Shown in pieces: positions 31,105 through 39,960 of a stretch of 64,000 bases of DNA. Made by a program: the position numbers and the translations under genes. This stretch comes from JAAFIW01 sp031414805 (GTDB taxonomy: Bacteria; Pseudomonadota; Gammaproteobacteria; Burkholderiales; Burkholderiaceae_C), in NCBI GenBank assembly GCA_031414805.1, contig JANOQJ010000027.1, positions 1 through 64,000 of the forward strand, in the 5' to 3' direction. The first letter of the stretch is position 1. Each line of letters starts with the position of its first letter. A model generated the notes under the pieces. It was not told where the DNA came from. It worked only from the letters and a program-made list of their open reading frames with translations, and did no database searches.

Positions 31105-32553
31105 TTACGGGCAGGCAGGGTAGCGGGCCTGGAAGGCAGCACGCGTGGCAGGCGCGGTGAAGTCTTCGGTGCTCGGGGTGTTTTTGGTGTGGGTGCAGCC
31201 GTAGTTGGCTGCGGCCACGGTGGCCGGGGTCAGTACGTCGTCGCCGGCTGGTTTGGCACCGCCTGCCTCCCACTTGACCATGTCGTCAAACGCGGTAGTG
31301 GCTTCTGCCGCCGTGAAGGCGCAGTGGCCCACATCGCGAATGGCGCGCTGCACCAGCCACTTGTCGTTGCCCTTGGCTTTCAGACGCGAGGCATAGACCT
31401 GCTGCATCTTGAACGGCACAAACAAATCGCCCAGGGTGTGGATGCTCACGATGGGGATGCCCACGTCGCCCGGGCTGACAGGTACCCAGCGCAGGCCATC
31501 GCGGCGCAGGCGGTTCGCGTCGGCCGTGGGTGTGATCTTGAAAGCAGCGGCGTTAAAGGCGGTGTCGACCGATGTGTTGCTGGCGCTGCTGGCATCGACT
31601 TTGTAAAACAGCTGCGTGGTGTCCAGAATGTTTTTGTTCAAAATGCCGCTGATGGTGCCGTCGCCACCCAGTGATGCCCAAATGTTTCCCTGATTGCCCG
31701 CGTTGGCCCAGCCCTCTGCATAGAACGGGCGGTTACCGCCACTCAGGTTCATCACCACATTTTTCAGCTTGTCGCCCTCGGCGTTGCTGACGGTGGGAAA
31801 GCTGCTCCACAGCGCGGATTGAACCCGGGGTGCCAGCGCAGCAAACTCGGCCTCGGTGTTCGGGAATTTGGTCATGGGCAGATTGGCCAGTTGCTGCGCC
31901 GCCACCTGGTAGCCCGCAAAGTAATTGAACAACTCGTTGTCGCCCATCACGCCACACAGCGGCACGGCACCGGCGTATTTCACTTTGTTGTTGGCATAAA
32001 CCTGGGCTTCAGCATCAATCGCCGCTGCCGTGATGTGGCCGCCCATGGACACGCCGGTGATGAAAATTTTGCTGGGTGCTGCCAGTGTGCGGCCTTTTTC
32101 GGCAGCGATTTTGGTGAAGTTCAACGCCAGGGCGTTGGTGTCTTCCACCCCAGCGCGCACGTCGTAATAGTTCTTGCTGTAACTCGACGAAGCCCATGCG
32201 TAACCGTTGTCCAGCAGATAGCGCCGCATGATGGGGTTGTCCACTGTGAGGTTGGGGCCGGTGCCGCGGAAACCGTGCGCCCACATCACCAGCTTGCCGT
32301 TCCAGTTGGCTGGCACTTCGATACGGTAGGCCGAGCCTGCCAGCACGCCCGTCCAGCGGTCGGCGGCCACGGTGCTGCCCGCCAGGGCCGTGAAAGTGGT
32401 GTCGGGCGCGGGTGTGAACACGCGGCTGTCCTGCGCGCGGGTTTCTTCGGGCACCACCGGTGCCGGGGAATCGTCACCACCGCAAGCGGCCAGCACGCTG
32501 ACCAGGGCCAGGGTGGCTATGCGAAAAGGAGGAAATGCCAGGGCTTGTCTCAT
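31105..32553 (-). CDS. Alpha/beta-hydrolase lipoprotein (secreted esterase-like)
   Basis: A 482-residue lipoprotein with lipobox LAACGGD after a short signal peptide. The hydrolase part has an oxyanion-region VMWAHGFRGTGP, the nucleophile elbow ITGVSMGGH (G-x-S-x-G), an acid residue region SIHTLGDLFVPF and the catalytic His in RDVGHCAFT, so the triad is complete. The ATG at 32553 is preferred since AAGGTGA lies about 8 nt upstream; the frame extends to a GTG inside that site. It is flanked by repeats and a terminator and stands alone. The substrate is uncertain: an esterase or polyester/oligomer hydrolase is plausible. Confidence 0.82.
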   Translation of the reverse strand: MRQALAFPPFRIATLALVSVLAACGGDDSPAPVVPEETRAQDSRVFTPAPDTTFTALAGSTVAADRWTGVLAGSAYRIEVPANWNGKLVMWAHGFRGTGPNLTVDNPIMRRYLLDNGYAWASSSYSKNYYDVRAGVEDTNALALNFTKIAAEKGRTLAAPSKIFITGVSMGGHITAAAIDAEAQVYANNKVKYAGAVPLCGVMGDNELFNYFAGYQVAAQQLANLPMTKFPNTEAEFAALAPRVQSALWSSFPTVSNAEGDKLKNVVMNLSGGNRPFYAEGWANAGNQGNIWASLGGDGTISGILNKNILDTTQLFYKVDASSASNTSVDTAFNAAAFKITPTADANRLRRDGLRWVPVSPGDVGIPIVSIHTLGDLFVPFKMQQVYASRLKAKGNDKWLVQRAIRDVGHCAFTAAEATTAFDDMVKWEAGGAKPAGDDVLTPATVAAANYGCTHTKNTPSTEDFTAPATRAAFQARYPACP

Positions 32554-32887
32554 CGGAATCACCTTGTGTGTTGAAAAGGAAATTCAGCGTACGCTTGTTT
32601 TTGCGCAGTGGTTAGCTCCAAAACTCGTGGTTTGTCACGGGTGCGACGACGGATGACCACACGATGAAACCATCGGTAACGGGACGATCAAATCCTGGCC
32701 GTGCATGCGTTTACGACGGGCAAAGCCGGGTTTGCAGGCTCATTGCGAACGGTTCAAACTTCCTCGAGCTGAAATAACAAGCCGATGGGCCGGGCGACGA
32801 AGCCGTCTTTCGTTTTCAAGCGAAACCGGCACTTCGCCCTTGTAGAACCTGCTCAAGCAGCTATCTATTCAATAGCAAATCAAAGCC
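32554..32887. other. 334 bp gene-free spacer
   Basis: It holds the upstream region of the lipoprotein hydrolase gene and, at its right end, dispersed repeat copy 10 next to the dppF stop. No ORF, hairpin terminator or RNA gene is evident in the remainder. Confidence 0.6.
32836..32880 (+). repeat. Dispersed AT-rich repeat, copy 10
   Basis: CGCCCTTGTAGAACCTGCTC is followed by AAGCAGCTATCTATTCAATA and GCAAA. It lies immediately beyond the dppF stop codon. Confidence 0.92.
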
Positions 32888-33889
32888 TTAGATCCGACCC
32901 TCTTGTACCGCGTGGCAAGCAATCTTGACGCCGCGCAGTTCCAGCAGAGCAGGGCGCTCGGTTTTACAACGCTCGTTCACGTGCGGGCAGCGCGGGTGAA
33001 AGGTGCAGCCGGTGGGTGGGTTCAGCGGGTTGGGCACTTCGCCTTGCACCGGGGTGCGGGCGCGGCCGGTGTCGTGCATCTTGGGAATCGCGTCCAGCAG
33101 CATCTTGGTGTAAGGGTGCTGCGGCGTGGCGAACAGGTCCTGCTTGTTGGCCAGCTCGACCAGGCGCCCCAGGTACATCACGCCCACCTGGTCGCTCACG
33201 TGGCGCACCACGGCCAGGTTGTGCGAGATGAAGAGATACGTCAGGCCTTGCTGGCGCTGCAGGTCTTTCATGATGTTCAGCACCTGCGCCTGCACGCTCA
33301 CGTCCAGCGCGCTGGTGGGCTCATCACATACCAAAAACTCGGGCTGCGTGGCCAATGCGCGGGCAATCGAGATGCGCTGGCGCTGGCCACCGGAGAACTG
33401 GTGGGGGTATTTAGGACCGTCCAGCGGGCTCAGGCCAACTGATTTCAGCAATTCACCCACACGCTCTTTGAGCTGTGCGGCATCGGTGATCAAGCCGTGC
33501 TCCTTGAGCGGCTCGCCGATGATGTCTTCCACAATCCAGCGCGGGTTCAGGCTGGCATACGGATCTTGAAAAATCATCTGGATGCGGCGGCGCAGCTTAC
33601 GGCCTTCCGGCGTTTTGAACGACGCATGCGCGTCCTGCCCGTCAAACGTGAAGCCGCCACGCGTGGGCTCGTACAGGCCCACCAGCAGGCGCGCCACCGT
33701 GCTTTTGCCGCAACCGGATTCGCCGACCAGGGCCAGCGTTTTGCCCTTTTCAATCTCGAAGCTCACGCCGTCGACCGCGTTGAGCAGTTGGCGCGGTTTG
33801 CCTTCGAGCACGCGGTTCAGCCAGGGTGCCGATACGTCGAAGGTTTTGGCCAGGTCATGGGCCTGTACCAAGGCTTTTGAGGCAGTCAT
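32888..33889 (-). CDS. dppF: Peptide/dipeptide ABC transporter ATP-binding protein (DppF-like)
   Basis: A 333-residue ATPase of the oligopeptide/dipeptide importer class. Walker A is GESGCGKST, Q-loop MIFQDPYASLNP, signature FSGGQRQR, Walker B FLVCDEPTSALD, His-switch FISHNL, and the C-terminal oligopeptide-type cluster PTGCTFHPRCPHVNERC, whose cysteines bind an Fe-S cluster in this subfamily. AAGGAGG precedes the ATG, which overlaps the dppD stop (ATGA). It works as a heterodimer with DppD at the inner membrane. Confidence 0.95.
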   Translation of the reverse strand: MTASKALVQAHDLAKTFDVSAPWLNRVLEGKPRQLLNAVDGVSFEIEKGKTLALVGESGCGKSTVARLLVGLYEPTRGGFTFDGQDAHASFKTPEGRKLRRRIQMIFQDPYASLNPRWIVEDIIGEPLKEHGLITDAAQLKERVGELLKSVGLSPLDGPKYPHQFSGGQRQRISIARALATQPEFLVCDEPTSALDVSVQAQVLNIMKDLQRQQGLTYLFISHNLAVVRHVSDQVGVMYLGRLVELANKQDLFATPQHPYTKMLLDAIPKMHDTGRARTPVQGEVPNPLNPPTGCTFHPRCPHVNERCKTERPALLELRGVKIACHAVQEGRI

Positions 33890-34854
33890 ACAGCCTCCTT
33901 CGCATGCAGCCAGCAGGCTGCGCGGGTGGCACCGGCTTCCAGTAAATCGGGCCGCTCCCGTTTGCAACGATCAAAGACTTTTGGGCAACGCGGGTTGTAG
34001 GCGCAGCCCGTGGGAATGGCGTTCAGGCGCGGCATGGCACCGTCGATCTGGTGCAGACGCTCGCGGTCTTGTGTGATGTCGGGAATGGCGGCCATCAAGC
34101 CTGCGGTGTAGGGGTGTGCGGGGCGGTTGATGACCTCGTGTACCGGACCAATCTCGGCCACGCGCCCCGCATACAACACGGCCACGCGGTCGCAGGTTTC
34201 GGCGATCACACCCATGTCGTGGGTGATCAGCATCACGGCTGCGCCACGGTCTTTGCAGATGTTTTTAAGCAGCGTGATGATCTGCGCCTGAATCGACACG
34301 TCCAGCGCGGTGGTGGGCTCGTCGGCCACGATGAGTTTGGGCTGCGCAGCCAGTGCCAGCGCAATCACCACACGCTGGCGCATACCGCCCGAGAACTGGT
34401 GTGGAAAGTGATCAATGCGCTCGGCCGCAGCGGGAATTCCCGTGTCTTCCAGCAAACCAATGGCGCGCTTGCGGGCTTCGGCATCGTTGACCGGCAAGTG
34501 GGCTTGAATGGTTTCGGTCAACTGTTTGCCAATGCTGTACAGCGGGTTCAGCGAAGTCAGCGGGTCTTGAAAAATCGCCCCGATCTGGCGCCCCCGAATA
34601 TGGCGCATCTGCTCGTAAGGCAGGTTGTCAATGCGTTTGCCTTCCAGCAGGATTTGCCCGCTGGCGATGCGCCCTGGCGGCTCCAGCAGGCCAATGATGG
34701 CCGCACCGGTGAGCGACTTGCCCGCACCCGATTCCCCCACCACACCGAGAATTTCACCGGGCGCAATGTCAAACGAAATATCGTCCAGAGCGCGCAGCGT
34801 GCCCCGGCGGTTGGGGAACTCGACGACGAGGTTTTTGACTTGTAGAAGGCTCAT
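33886..34854 (-). CDS. dppD: Peptide/dipeptide ABC transporter ATP-binding protein (DppD-like)
   Basis: A 322-residue ATPase, partner of DppF. Walker A GESGAGKSL, IFQDPLTSLNP, FSGGMRQR, Walker B LIVADEPTTALD, ITHDMGV, and the C-terminal PTGCAYNPRCPKVFDRC. Between this gene and dppC lies a 163 bp gap filled mostly by a MITE-like inverted repeat, which could form a hairpin in the polycistronic mRNA and lower expression of dppD and dppF relative to the upstream genes. Confidence 0.95.
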   Translation of the reverse strand: MSLLQVKNLVVEFPNRRGTLRALDDISFDIAPGEILGVVGESGAGKSLTGAAIIGLLEPPGRIASGQILLEGKRIDNLPYEQMRHIRGRQIGAIFQDPLTSLNPLYSIGKQLTETIQAHLPVNDAEARKRAIGLLEDTGIPAAAERIDHFPHQFSGGMRQRVVIALALAAQPKLIVADEPTTALDVSIQAQIITLLKNICKDRGAAVMLITHDMGVIAETCDRVAVLYAGRVAEIGPVHEVINRPAHPYTAGLMAAIPDITQDRERLHQIDGAMPRLNAIPTGCAYNPRCPKVFDRCKRERPDLLEAGATRAACWLHAKEAV

Positions 34855-34890
34855 GGGCTTGTGTTTGTATGGAGACGGGGCGGGGGAATC

Positions 34891-35007
34891 TTGAACGCAG
34901 AGGTCGCAAAGACCACGCAGAGGACGCAGAAAAATTCAGAAACAAGGCTGATTTTTTGACTCCTTTTGCGTCCTCTGCGTCACCTCTGCGACCTCTGCGT
35001 TCAAAAA
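34891..35007. repeat. MITE-like inverted-repeat element, copy 2 (inside dpp operon)
   Basis: The left end TTGAACGCAGAGGTCGCAAA and the right end, read in reverse complement as TTGAACGCAGAGGTCGCAGA, match the element at 28241. It fills the dppD-dppC spacer. The two arms could pair in the transcript over roughly 45 bp. Confidence 0.87.
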
Positions 35008-35017
35008 GGTTTTTGCC

Positions 35018-35965
35018 TCACCGCAACCGCGGATTCAGCGCATCGCGCAACCAGTCGCCTAGCAAATTCACGCTCAGCGCAATGATCACCAGCATCAGCC
35101 CCGGAAAAACGGTAATCCACCACTCGCCAGAAAACAAATAGTCGTTGCCGATGCGGATCAGGGTTCCCAGCGAGGGCGAGGTGGGTGGCGCGCCCACACC
35201 CAGAAATGACAGCGTGGCCTCGGTGATGATGGCGGTGGCCACTTGAATGGTGGCCAGCACCATGACCGGGCCCATGACGTTGGGCAGCACATGGCGGAAC
35301 ATGATGCGCAGCGGTGCCACGCCGGTGACGCGCGCCGCTTGCACATATTCCTTGTTGCGCTCGACCATGGTGGTGCCGCGCACCGTGCGCGCGTATTGCA
35401 CCCAGCCGGTCAGCGTGATGGAGACGATCAGCACACCAAAGGCCAGCGTGTCGGGCGCGTTGGGAAACAGCGCACGGCCCACCCCGGCAATCAGCAGCGC
35501 CACCAGGATGGGTGGGAAAGACAACATCACATCGCACAGCCGCATCAGGGCCGAATCAATCCAGCCACCCCGAAAACCCGCCAGCAAGCCCAGCGACACG
35601 CCAATCAGCATCGACAGCAACACCGAGATGATGCCGACGATGAGCGAAATGCGGGCACCGTAAAACAGGGCCGACAGGATGTCGCGCCCCTGGTCGTCGG
35701 TGCCCAGCAAATACTTGGTGGTGCCCTGCGCGCTCCACGCAGGTGGCAGGCGTGCATCGCTCAGCTCCAGCGTTTTCAAATCAAACGGGTTGTGCGGTGC
35801 CACCCAGCCCGCACCCAAGGCGCAAAACAGGCACAAAAACGCCACGGCCGCAGCCACCATGGCCACGGGGGAGCTTCGAAAGCTGTACCCCACATCGCTG
35901 TCCAGCCAGCGGGTGATGGGGTTGCCGGGCGCGGAAACAGGCTTTTGGGCGGGCATATTGCTCAT
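35018..35965 (-). CDS. dppC: Peptide/dipeptide ABC transporter permease (DppC-like)
   Basis: A 315-residue inner-membrane permease with an N-terminal OppC-type extension, about six membrane helices, and the transporter motif EYVQAARVTGVAPLRIMFRH that contacts the ATPases. DDQGRDILSALFYGARISL is the standard DppC/OppC sequence before the second helix. It begins 10 bp after the binding-protein gene stop. Its partner DppB is encoded upstream, beyond the binding protein and M20 genes. Confidence 0.94.
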   Translation of the reverse strand: MSNMPAQKPVSAPGNPITRWLDSDVGYSFRSSPVAMVAAAVAFLCLFCALGAGWVAPHNPFDLKTLELSDARLPPAWSAQGTTKYLLGTDDQGRDILSALFYGARISLIVGIISVLLSMLIGVSLGLLAGFRGGWIDSALMRLCDVMLSFPPILVALLIAGVGRALFPNAPDTLAFGVLIVSITLTGWVQYARTVRGTTMVERNKEYVQAARVTGVAPLRIMFRHVLPNVMGPVMVLATIQVATAIITEATLSFLGVGAPPTSPSLGTLIRIGNDYLFSGEWWITVFPGLMLVIIALSVNLLGDWLRDALNPRLR

Positions 35966-35975
35966 CGGTGACGGC

Positions 35976-37556
35976 TTACTTGATGCTCATCCATTTGAAG
36001 TCGAGGAAGTTGTCGGCACGTTGCACCAACTCAACCTTCTTGCTCACGCCCCAGGCCAGCGCTTGCTGGTGCAAAGGCAGGTGACCAATGTCGTCCTGAT
36101 GCAGCTTGAACGCCTCTTTGATCATCTCGCCGCGCTTGGCTTTGTCGGTCTCCGACTGGATTTTCAAAGTCATTTCGTCCACCTTGGGGTTGCAGTAGCT
36201 ACCCAGGTTGAATTGGCCGGAGCCTTTGTCGTCCACACAGCGAAACAGGGCGTTCAAAGCGTTGTGCGAGTCGTAGGTGCCCGGTGTCCAGCCCAGCATG
36301 TAAAAGCTGGTGTCACGACGAAGGATTTTGGGGAAGTAGGTGCCTTTGGTTTCGGCTTGCAGGTTGACCTTGATGTTGACGCGCGAGAGGTTGGCGGCCA
36401 CGGCTTCGCAGATCTGGCCGTCGTTCACGTAGCGGTCGTTCGGGCAGTTCATGGTCACTTCAAAGCCTGCCGCGTAGCCCGCATCGGCGAGCAGTTTCTT
36501 GGCGGCTTCCACGTCGAAGGGCAAACGCTTGTTCAAGTCGGCATTGAAGCCGTTGATGCCTGGGCCCACCATGATGGCGGTGGGGTTGGAGGCACCGCGC
36601 ATCACCGTGCGTTTGATGCCTTCGATGTCAATCGCCTGGTAAAACGCTTGGCGCACGCGCTTGTCTTTGAACGGGTTTTTGCCTTTGACGCTGGAGTACA
36701 GCAGCTCGTCGCGCTTTTGGTCCATACCCAAAAAGATGGTGCGCAGCTCGGGACCGGTCATGGCGCGGGAGTTGGCGCTGACGTTCACGCGGGCGATGTC
36801 TTGCACCGGCACCGGCTCCATCACGTCAATTTCGCCAGACAGCAAGGCGGCCACACGGGTGGCGTCGTTGCCAATCGGGGTGAAGATCACTTCAGCCGCA
36901 TTGCCTTCCACTTTGCCCCAGTAGCTGGCGCTTTTTGCAAACACGCTGCGCACGTTGGGCTGGCGCTCGCGCAGGCGATACGGGCCGGTGCCATTGGCGC
37001 GGAAGGAGGCAGCGTTTTCAATGCCTTTGCGGCGGTCGACCGGCTTGGTGGCCTGGTTGGTTTCGCACCATTTTTTGCTCATCACGTACACCAACGAAAT
37101 CACATCGGGCAGGATGGGAAATGGGCCTTTGGTTTCAATTTCCACCACATGGTCATTGACCTTGCGCACTTCCTTGATGTCGTTGGTGTAGCTCTTCATG
37201 TCGGAGCCGTCGCCCGAGGCGCGGGCGAAGCTGAACACCACGTCGTCAGCCGTGAACGGGCTTCCGTCATGAAACTGCACGCCTTTGCGCAACTCAAAAC
37301 GCCAGACATTGGGCGACGGCTGCGTCCACGCGGTGGCCAGCGCAGGCGCCAGGCTCAGGTCTTTGTTGCGACCGACCAGGGGTTCAAACAGGTTGCCGGT
37401 GACGGACAGCTGCAGCGATTCGTTCAGCGAATGCGGGTCCATCGACAGCGCGTCGCCCTGGTTGGCCACGCGAATGGTCTGCGCATTCACTCCTAAACTG
37501 ATAGCTGCTCCAGCAGTCAATACAAGGGCTGCAAGCACATTTGGCTTAAAAAACAT
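35976..37556 (-). CDS. dppA: Peptide/dipeptide ABC transporter substrate-binding protein, first copy (DppA-like)
   Basis: A 526-residue periplasmic binding protein of the SBP_bac_5 family. After the signal peptide it reads ALSMDPHSLNESLQLSVTGN, WRFELRKGVQFHDGSPFTADD (the family signature) and GWTPGTYDSHNAL. The signal peptide's hydrophobic core (VLAALVLTAGAAISLGVNA) is encoded by a copy of the AT-rich dispersed repeat at 37493-37545. It is paralogous to the binding protein at 39961-41547, with shared blocks such as VAALLSGE and CPNDRYVNDGQIC / CPNNRYINDEEIC. It lies between the M20 amidohydrolase and dppC. Confidence 0.94.
   Translation of the reverse strand: MFFKPNVLAALVLTAGAAISLGVNAQTIRVANQGDALSMDPHSLNESLQLSVTGNLFEPLVGRNKDLSLAPALATAWTQPSPNVWRFELRKGVQFHDGSPFTADDVVFSFARASGDGSDMKSYTNDIKEVRKVNDHVVEIETKGPFPILPDVISLVYVMSKKWCETNQATKPVDRRKGIENAASFRANGTGPYRLRERQPNVRSVFAKSASYWGKVEGNAAEVIFTPIGNDATRVAALLSGEIDVMEPVPVQDIARVNVSANSRAMTGPELRTIFLGMDQKRDELLYSSVKGKNPFKDKRVRQAFYQAIDIEGIKRTVMRGASNPTAIMVGPGINGFNADLNKRLPFDVEAAKKLLADAGYAAGFEVTMNCPNDRYVNDGQICEAVAANLSRVNIKVNLQAETKGTYFPKILRRDTSFYMLGWTPGTYDSHNALNALFRCVDDKGSGQFNLGSYCNPKVDEMTLKIQSETDKAKRGEMIKEAFKLHQDDIGHLPLHQQALAWGVSKKVELVQRADNFLDFKWMSIK
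37493..37545 (-). repeat. Dispersed AT-rich repeat, copy 11 (encodes DppA signal peptide core)
   Basis: CCTAAACTGATAGCTGCTCC is followed by AGCAGTCAATACAAGGGCTG. Read on the minus strand it gives ALVLTAGAAISLG; the core TTGA is changed to TCCA on the plus strand, giving GGA (Gly) instead of a TGA-type or polar codon. Confidence 0.85.
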
Positions 37557-37591
37557 AAGAACTCCTCATTGGGTGAAGTAAAAAAATAGAC

Positions 37592-38833
37592 TCAAGCCAG
37601 CGGCATGCCGCGCTCAACCAAGCTGGCGTGTATGGCGCTGCCCAGGGGCAAAATTTCATCGTTGAAGTCGTAGTGGTTGTTGTGCAGGTAGCAGCCGCCT
37701 TCGCCCGATCCAAGGCCTTGACCAATGCGCAAATAAGCACCGGGCTTGGCTTGCAGCATGAAGGAAAAGTCTTCTGCGCCCATGCTCAAGTCCATGTTGC
37801 GCACCACGTTGTCGGCGCCGACCAAGCCATCCAGCACCTCGGTGGCAAACGCCGCTTCGGCGCTCGTGTTGATGGTGGCCGGGTAAATGCGTTCGTAGTT
37901 GACTACCACCGTGGCACCCAAACCCTGCGCAATGCCTGTGCACAACGCATGCAGGCGGCGCTCCAGCGTGTCTTGAATCTGCGGGTCAAAACTGCGCACC
38001 GTGCCCACCAGGGTGGCGGTGCTGGGCACCACACTCATGGCACCCAGATCGCCGGCTTGCATGGCGCACAGGCTGATCACAGCCGCGTCAACCGCCCGCA
38101 CATTGCGCGACACAATGCTTTGCACCGCCGTGATGATGTGCCCTGCCACCAGCACCGGATCGACTGTCTGGTAGGCATGGGCGCCATGGCCGCCTTTGCC
38201 GGTGATGGTGATGGTGATGCGGTCCGCGGCTGCCATCATGGGGCCGGGGCAAATGCCAACCGTACCGGGCTCTAGCCCCGGCCAGTTGTGCATCGCATAC
38301 ACGGAGTCGACCGGGAAGCGCTCAAACAATCCGTCTTGAATCATCTCGCGGGCACCCGCGTAGCCTTCTTCGCCCGGCTGAAAAATCAGCACCGCTGTGC
38401 CGTCGAAGTTGCGCGTTTCAGCCAGATAACGCGCCGCGCCGACCAGCATGGCGGTGTGGCCGTCGTGGCCGCAGCCGTGCATCAGGCCCGGCGTGGCCGA
38501 GCGCCAGCCGAATTCGTTTTTTTCGGTCATGGGTAGTGCGTCCATGTCCGCACGCAGGCCCAGCATGCGCCCACTTTTGTTGGTCTTGCCGTTGATGACC
38601 GCCACCACACCGGTTTTGCCGATGCCGGTGTGCAGCTCGTCAACCCCGCACACCTTCAGCGCCTCGATCACCCGGCCCGAGGTGTACACCTCTTGAAAGC
38701 CCAGCTCGGGGTGGGCATGCAGGTCACGCCGAAACGCCGTGAGTTCAGGGTGAAACTGCGCAATGTGTGCAAAGGCGCGGCCATTGACCTGGTAGGCCGC
38801 AGCCTGTTGTGATGGCCGTGTGGGCATCAACAT
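37592..38833 (-). CDS. M20 family metallo-amidohydrolase (hippurate/N-acyl-amino-acid amidohydrolase-like)
   Basis: A 413-residue cytoplasmic M20D peptidase: FRRDLHAHPELGFQE at the start, MHGCGHDGHTAMLVGAA (metal-binding His), FQPGEEGYAGAREMI (Glu ligand and catalytic base), and the C-terminal MGAEDFSFML and LHNNHYDFND. It probably releases an amino acid from an N-acylated substrate or short peptide brought in by the ABC transporter. Its ATG overlaps the dppB stop (TGATG), with GGGAGG upstream. It sits between dppB and dppA in the operon, which supports transport-coupled hydrolysis. Confidence 0.92.
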   Translation of the reverse strand: MLMPTRPSQQAAAYQVNGRAFAHIAQFHPELTAFRRDLHAHPELGFQEVYTSGRVIEALKVCGVDELHTGIGKTGVVAVINGKTNKSGRMLGLRADMDALPMTEKNEFGWRSATPGLMHGCGHDGHTAMLVGAARYLAETRNFDGTAVLIFQPGEEGYAGAREMIQDGLFERFPVDSVYAMHNWPGLEPGTVGICPGPMMAAADRITITITGKGGHGAHAYQTVDPVLVAGHIITAVQSIVSRNVRAVDAAVISLCAMQAGDLGAMSVVPSTATLVGTVRSFDPQIQDTLERRLHALCTGIAQGLGATVVVNYERIYPATINTSAEAAFATEVLDGLVGADNVVRNMDLSMGAEDFSFMLQAKPGAYLRIGQGLGSGEGGCYLHNNHYDFNDEILPLGSAIHASLVERGMPLA

Positions 38834-39813
38834 CAGTGCCCTCCCCCCTTGCCTACGCGCAGGCGAGGATCCACGGCGAAATACAGCAAGTCCACGATCA
38901 GGTTGATCACCACAAAAATCAGTGCAACCAGGCACAGATAAGCGGCCATCACGGGTATGTCGGCAAAGGTGACGGCCTGGATGAACAACAAGCCCATACC
39001 CGGCCACTGGAACACGGTCTCGGTGATGATGGCAAAGGCAATCAAGCCGCCTAGCTGCAAGCCGGTAATCGTCATCACCGGTACCAGGGTGTTTTTCAGC
39101 GCGTGACCAAAATGAATGGCCCGGTTCGACAGACCGCGCGCCCGCGCAAACTTGATGTAATCGGTGCGCAGTACCTCCAGCATTTCGGCACGCACCAGAC
39201 GCATGATCAACGTGAGCTGGAACACCGCCAGCGTGACACCTGGCAACACGATGTGATGCAAGCCCTTGGCGGTCAGTAGGCCACTGCTCCACCAGCCAAT
39301 TTGCACGGTGTCACCACGGCCAAAGCTCGGGAACCAGCCCAGGCCCACGGCGAACAGCAGGATCAAGAGAATGCCGATCAGGAATACAGGTAGAGACACG
39401 CCCAGCAGCGAAATCATCATGAACGCCTGGCTCAGAAAACTGCCACGCTTCAGCGCCGCATAAACCCCCATCGGCACGCCCACGACCAGCGCCAGCGTAG
39501 CGGCCACAAAAGCCAGCTCCAGGGTTGCGGGCAGGCGCTCGGCAATCAGGCGAGACACCTTGGCTCCCTGGCGCAAGCTCAGCCCAAATTCCCCTTGAAC
39601 GGCGTTGAACAGGAAGTGCCAGAACTGCACGAAAAAAGGCTTGTCCAGCCCCAGATCGGCACGTAGCTCCCGGATTTGCTGCGGCGTGGCGTCTTGCCCC
39701 AGCAAAAACACCACCGGATCGCCTACATACTGAAACAGCAAAAAGGCGATAAAAGCAACCGTGACCATCACGATCACAGCTTGCAAAAGACGTTGGATGA
39801 TGAAAGCAAACAT
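38833..39813 (-). CDS. dppB: Peptide/dipeptide ABC transporter permease (DppB-like)
   Basis: A 326-residue membrane permease with the DppB start MFAFIIQRLLQAVIVMVTVA, the GLDKPFFVQFWHFL segment, and the ATPase-contact motif YIKFARARGLSNRAIHFGHA. It is expected to pair with DppC to form the channel. It follows the second binding protein gene after a 147 bp gap that contains a terminator-like hairpin, so transcription of dppB onward may need its own promoter or partial read-through. Confidence 0.94.
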   Translation of the reverse strand: MFAFIIQRLLQAVIVMVTVAFIAFLLFQYVGDPVVFLLGQDATPQQIRELRADLGLDKPFFVQFWHFLFNAVQGEFGLSLRQGAKVSRLIAERLPATLELAFVAATLALVVGVPMGVYAALKRGSFLSQAFMMISLLGVSLPVFLIGILLILLFAVGLGWFPSFGRGDTVQIGWWSSGLLTAKGLHHIVLPGVTLAVFQLTLIMRLVRAEMLEVLRTDYIKFARARGLSNRAIHFGHALKNTLVPVMTITGLQLGGLIAFAIITETVFQWPGMGLLFIQAVTFADIPVMAAYLCLVALIFVVINLIVDLLYFAVDPRLRVGKGGGH

Positions 39814-39912
39814 GTATTCAGTTCAAAGCGCGGATCGATGCTAGCTCAGCAAAACGCATGCCGTTAGCGGGTAATCTTGGGTGTTGCGTTTTTTGAAACA
39901 GCGGGTCGGAAC

Positions 39913-39941
39913 AAAAAAGGAGGCAGCAAGCCTCCTTTTTT
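39913..39941. terminator. Bidirectional rho-independent terminator between the second dppA-like gene and dppB
   Basis: The stem AAAAAAGGAGG / CCTCCTTTTTT has a CAGCAAG loop. On the minus strand it would end the transcript of the binding protein, allowing high binding-protein expression relative to the permeases. Confidence 0.88.
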
Positions 39942-39960
39942 GCCGGGACTGAACCCGTTT

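Noticed and set aside
35679..37496. 605-codon plus-strand open frame opposite the DppA-like gene
   Set aside because: It is antisense to a clear SBP_bac_5 coding sequence; His/Val/Gly-rich composition and no recognisable domain indicate a shadow frame caused by GC-rich codons.
39913..39941. Possible operon boundary between the two dpp parts
   Set aside because: I considered splitting the transporter into two systems because of this terminator, but gene content (one B, C, D, F set) makes a single system more likely.
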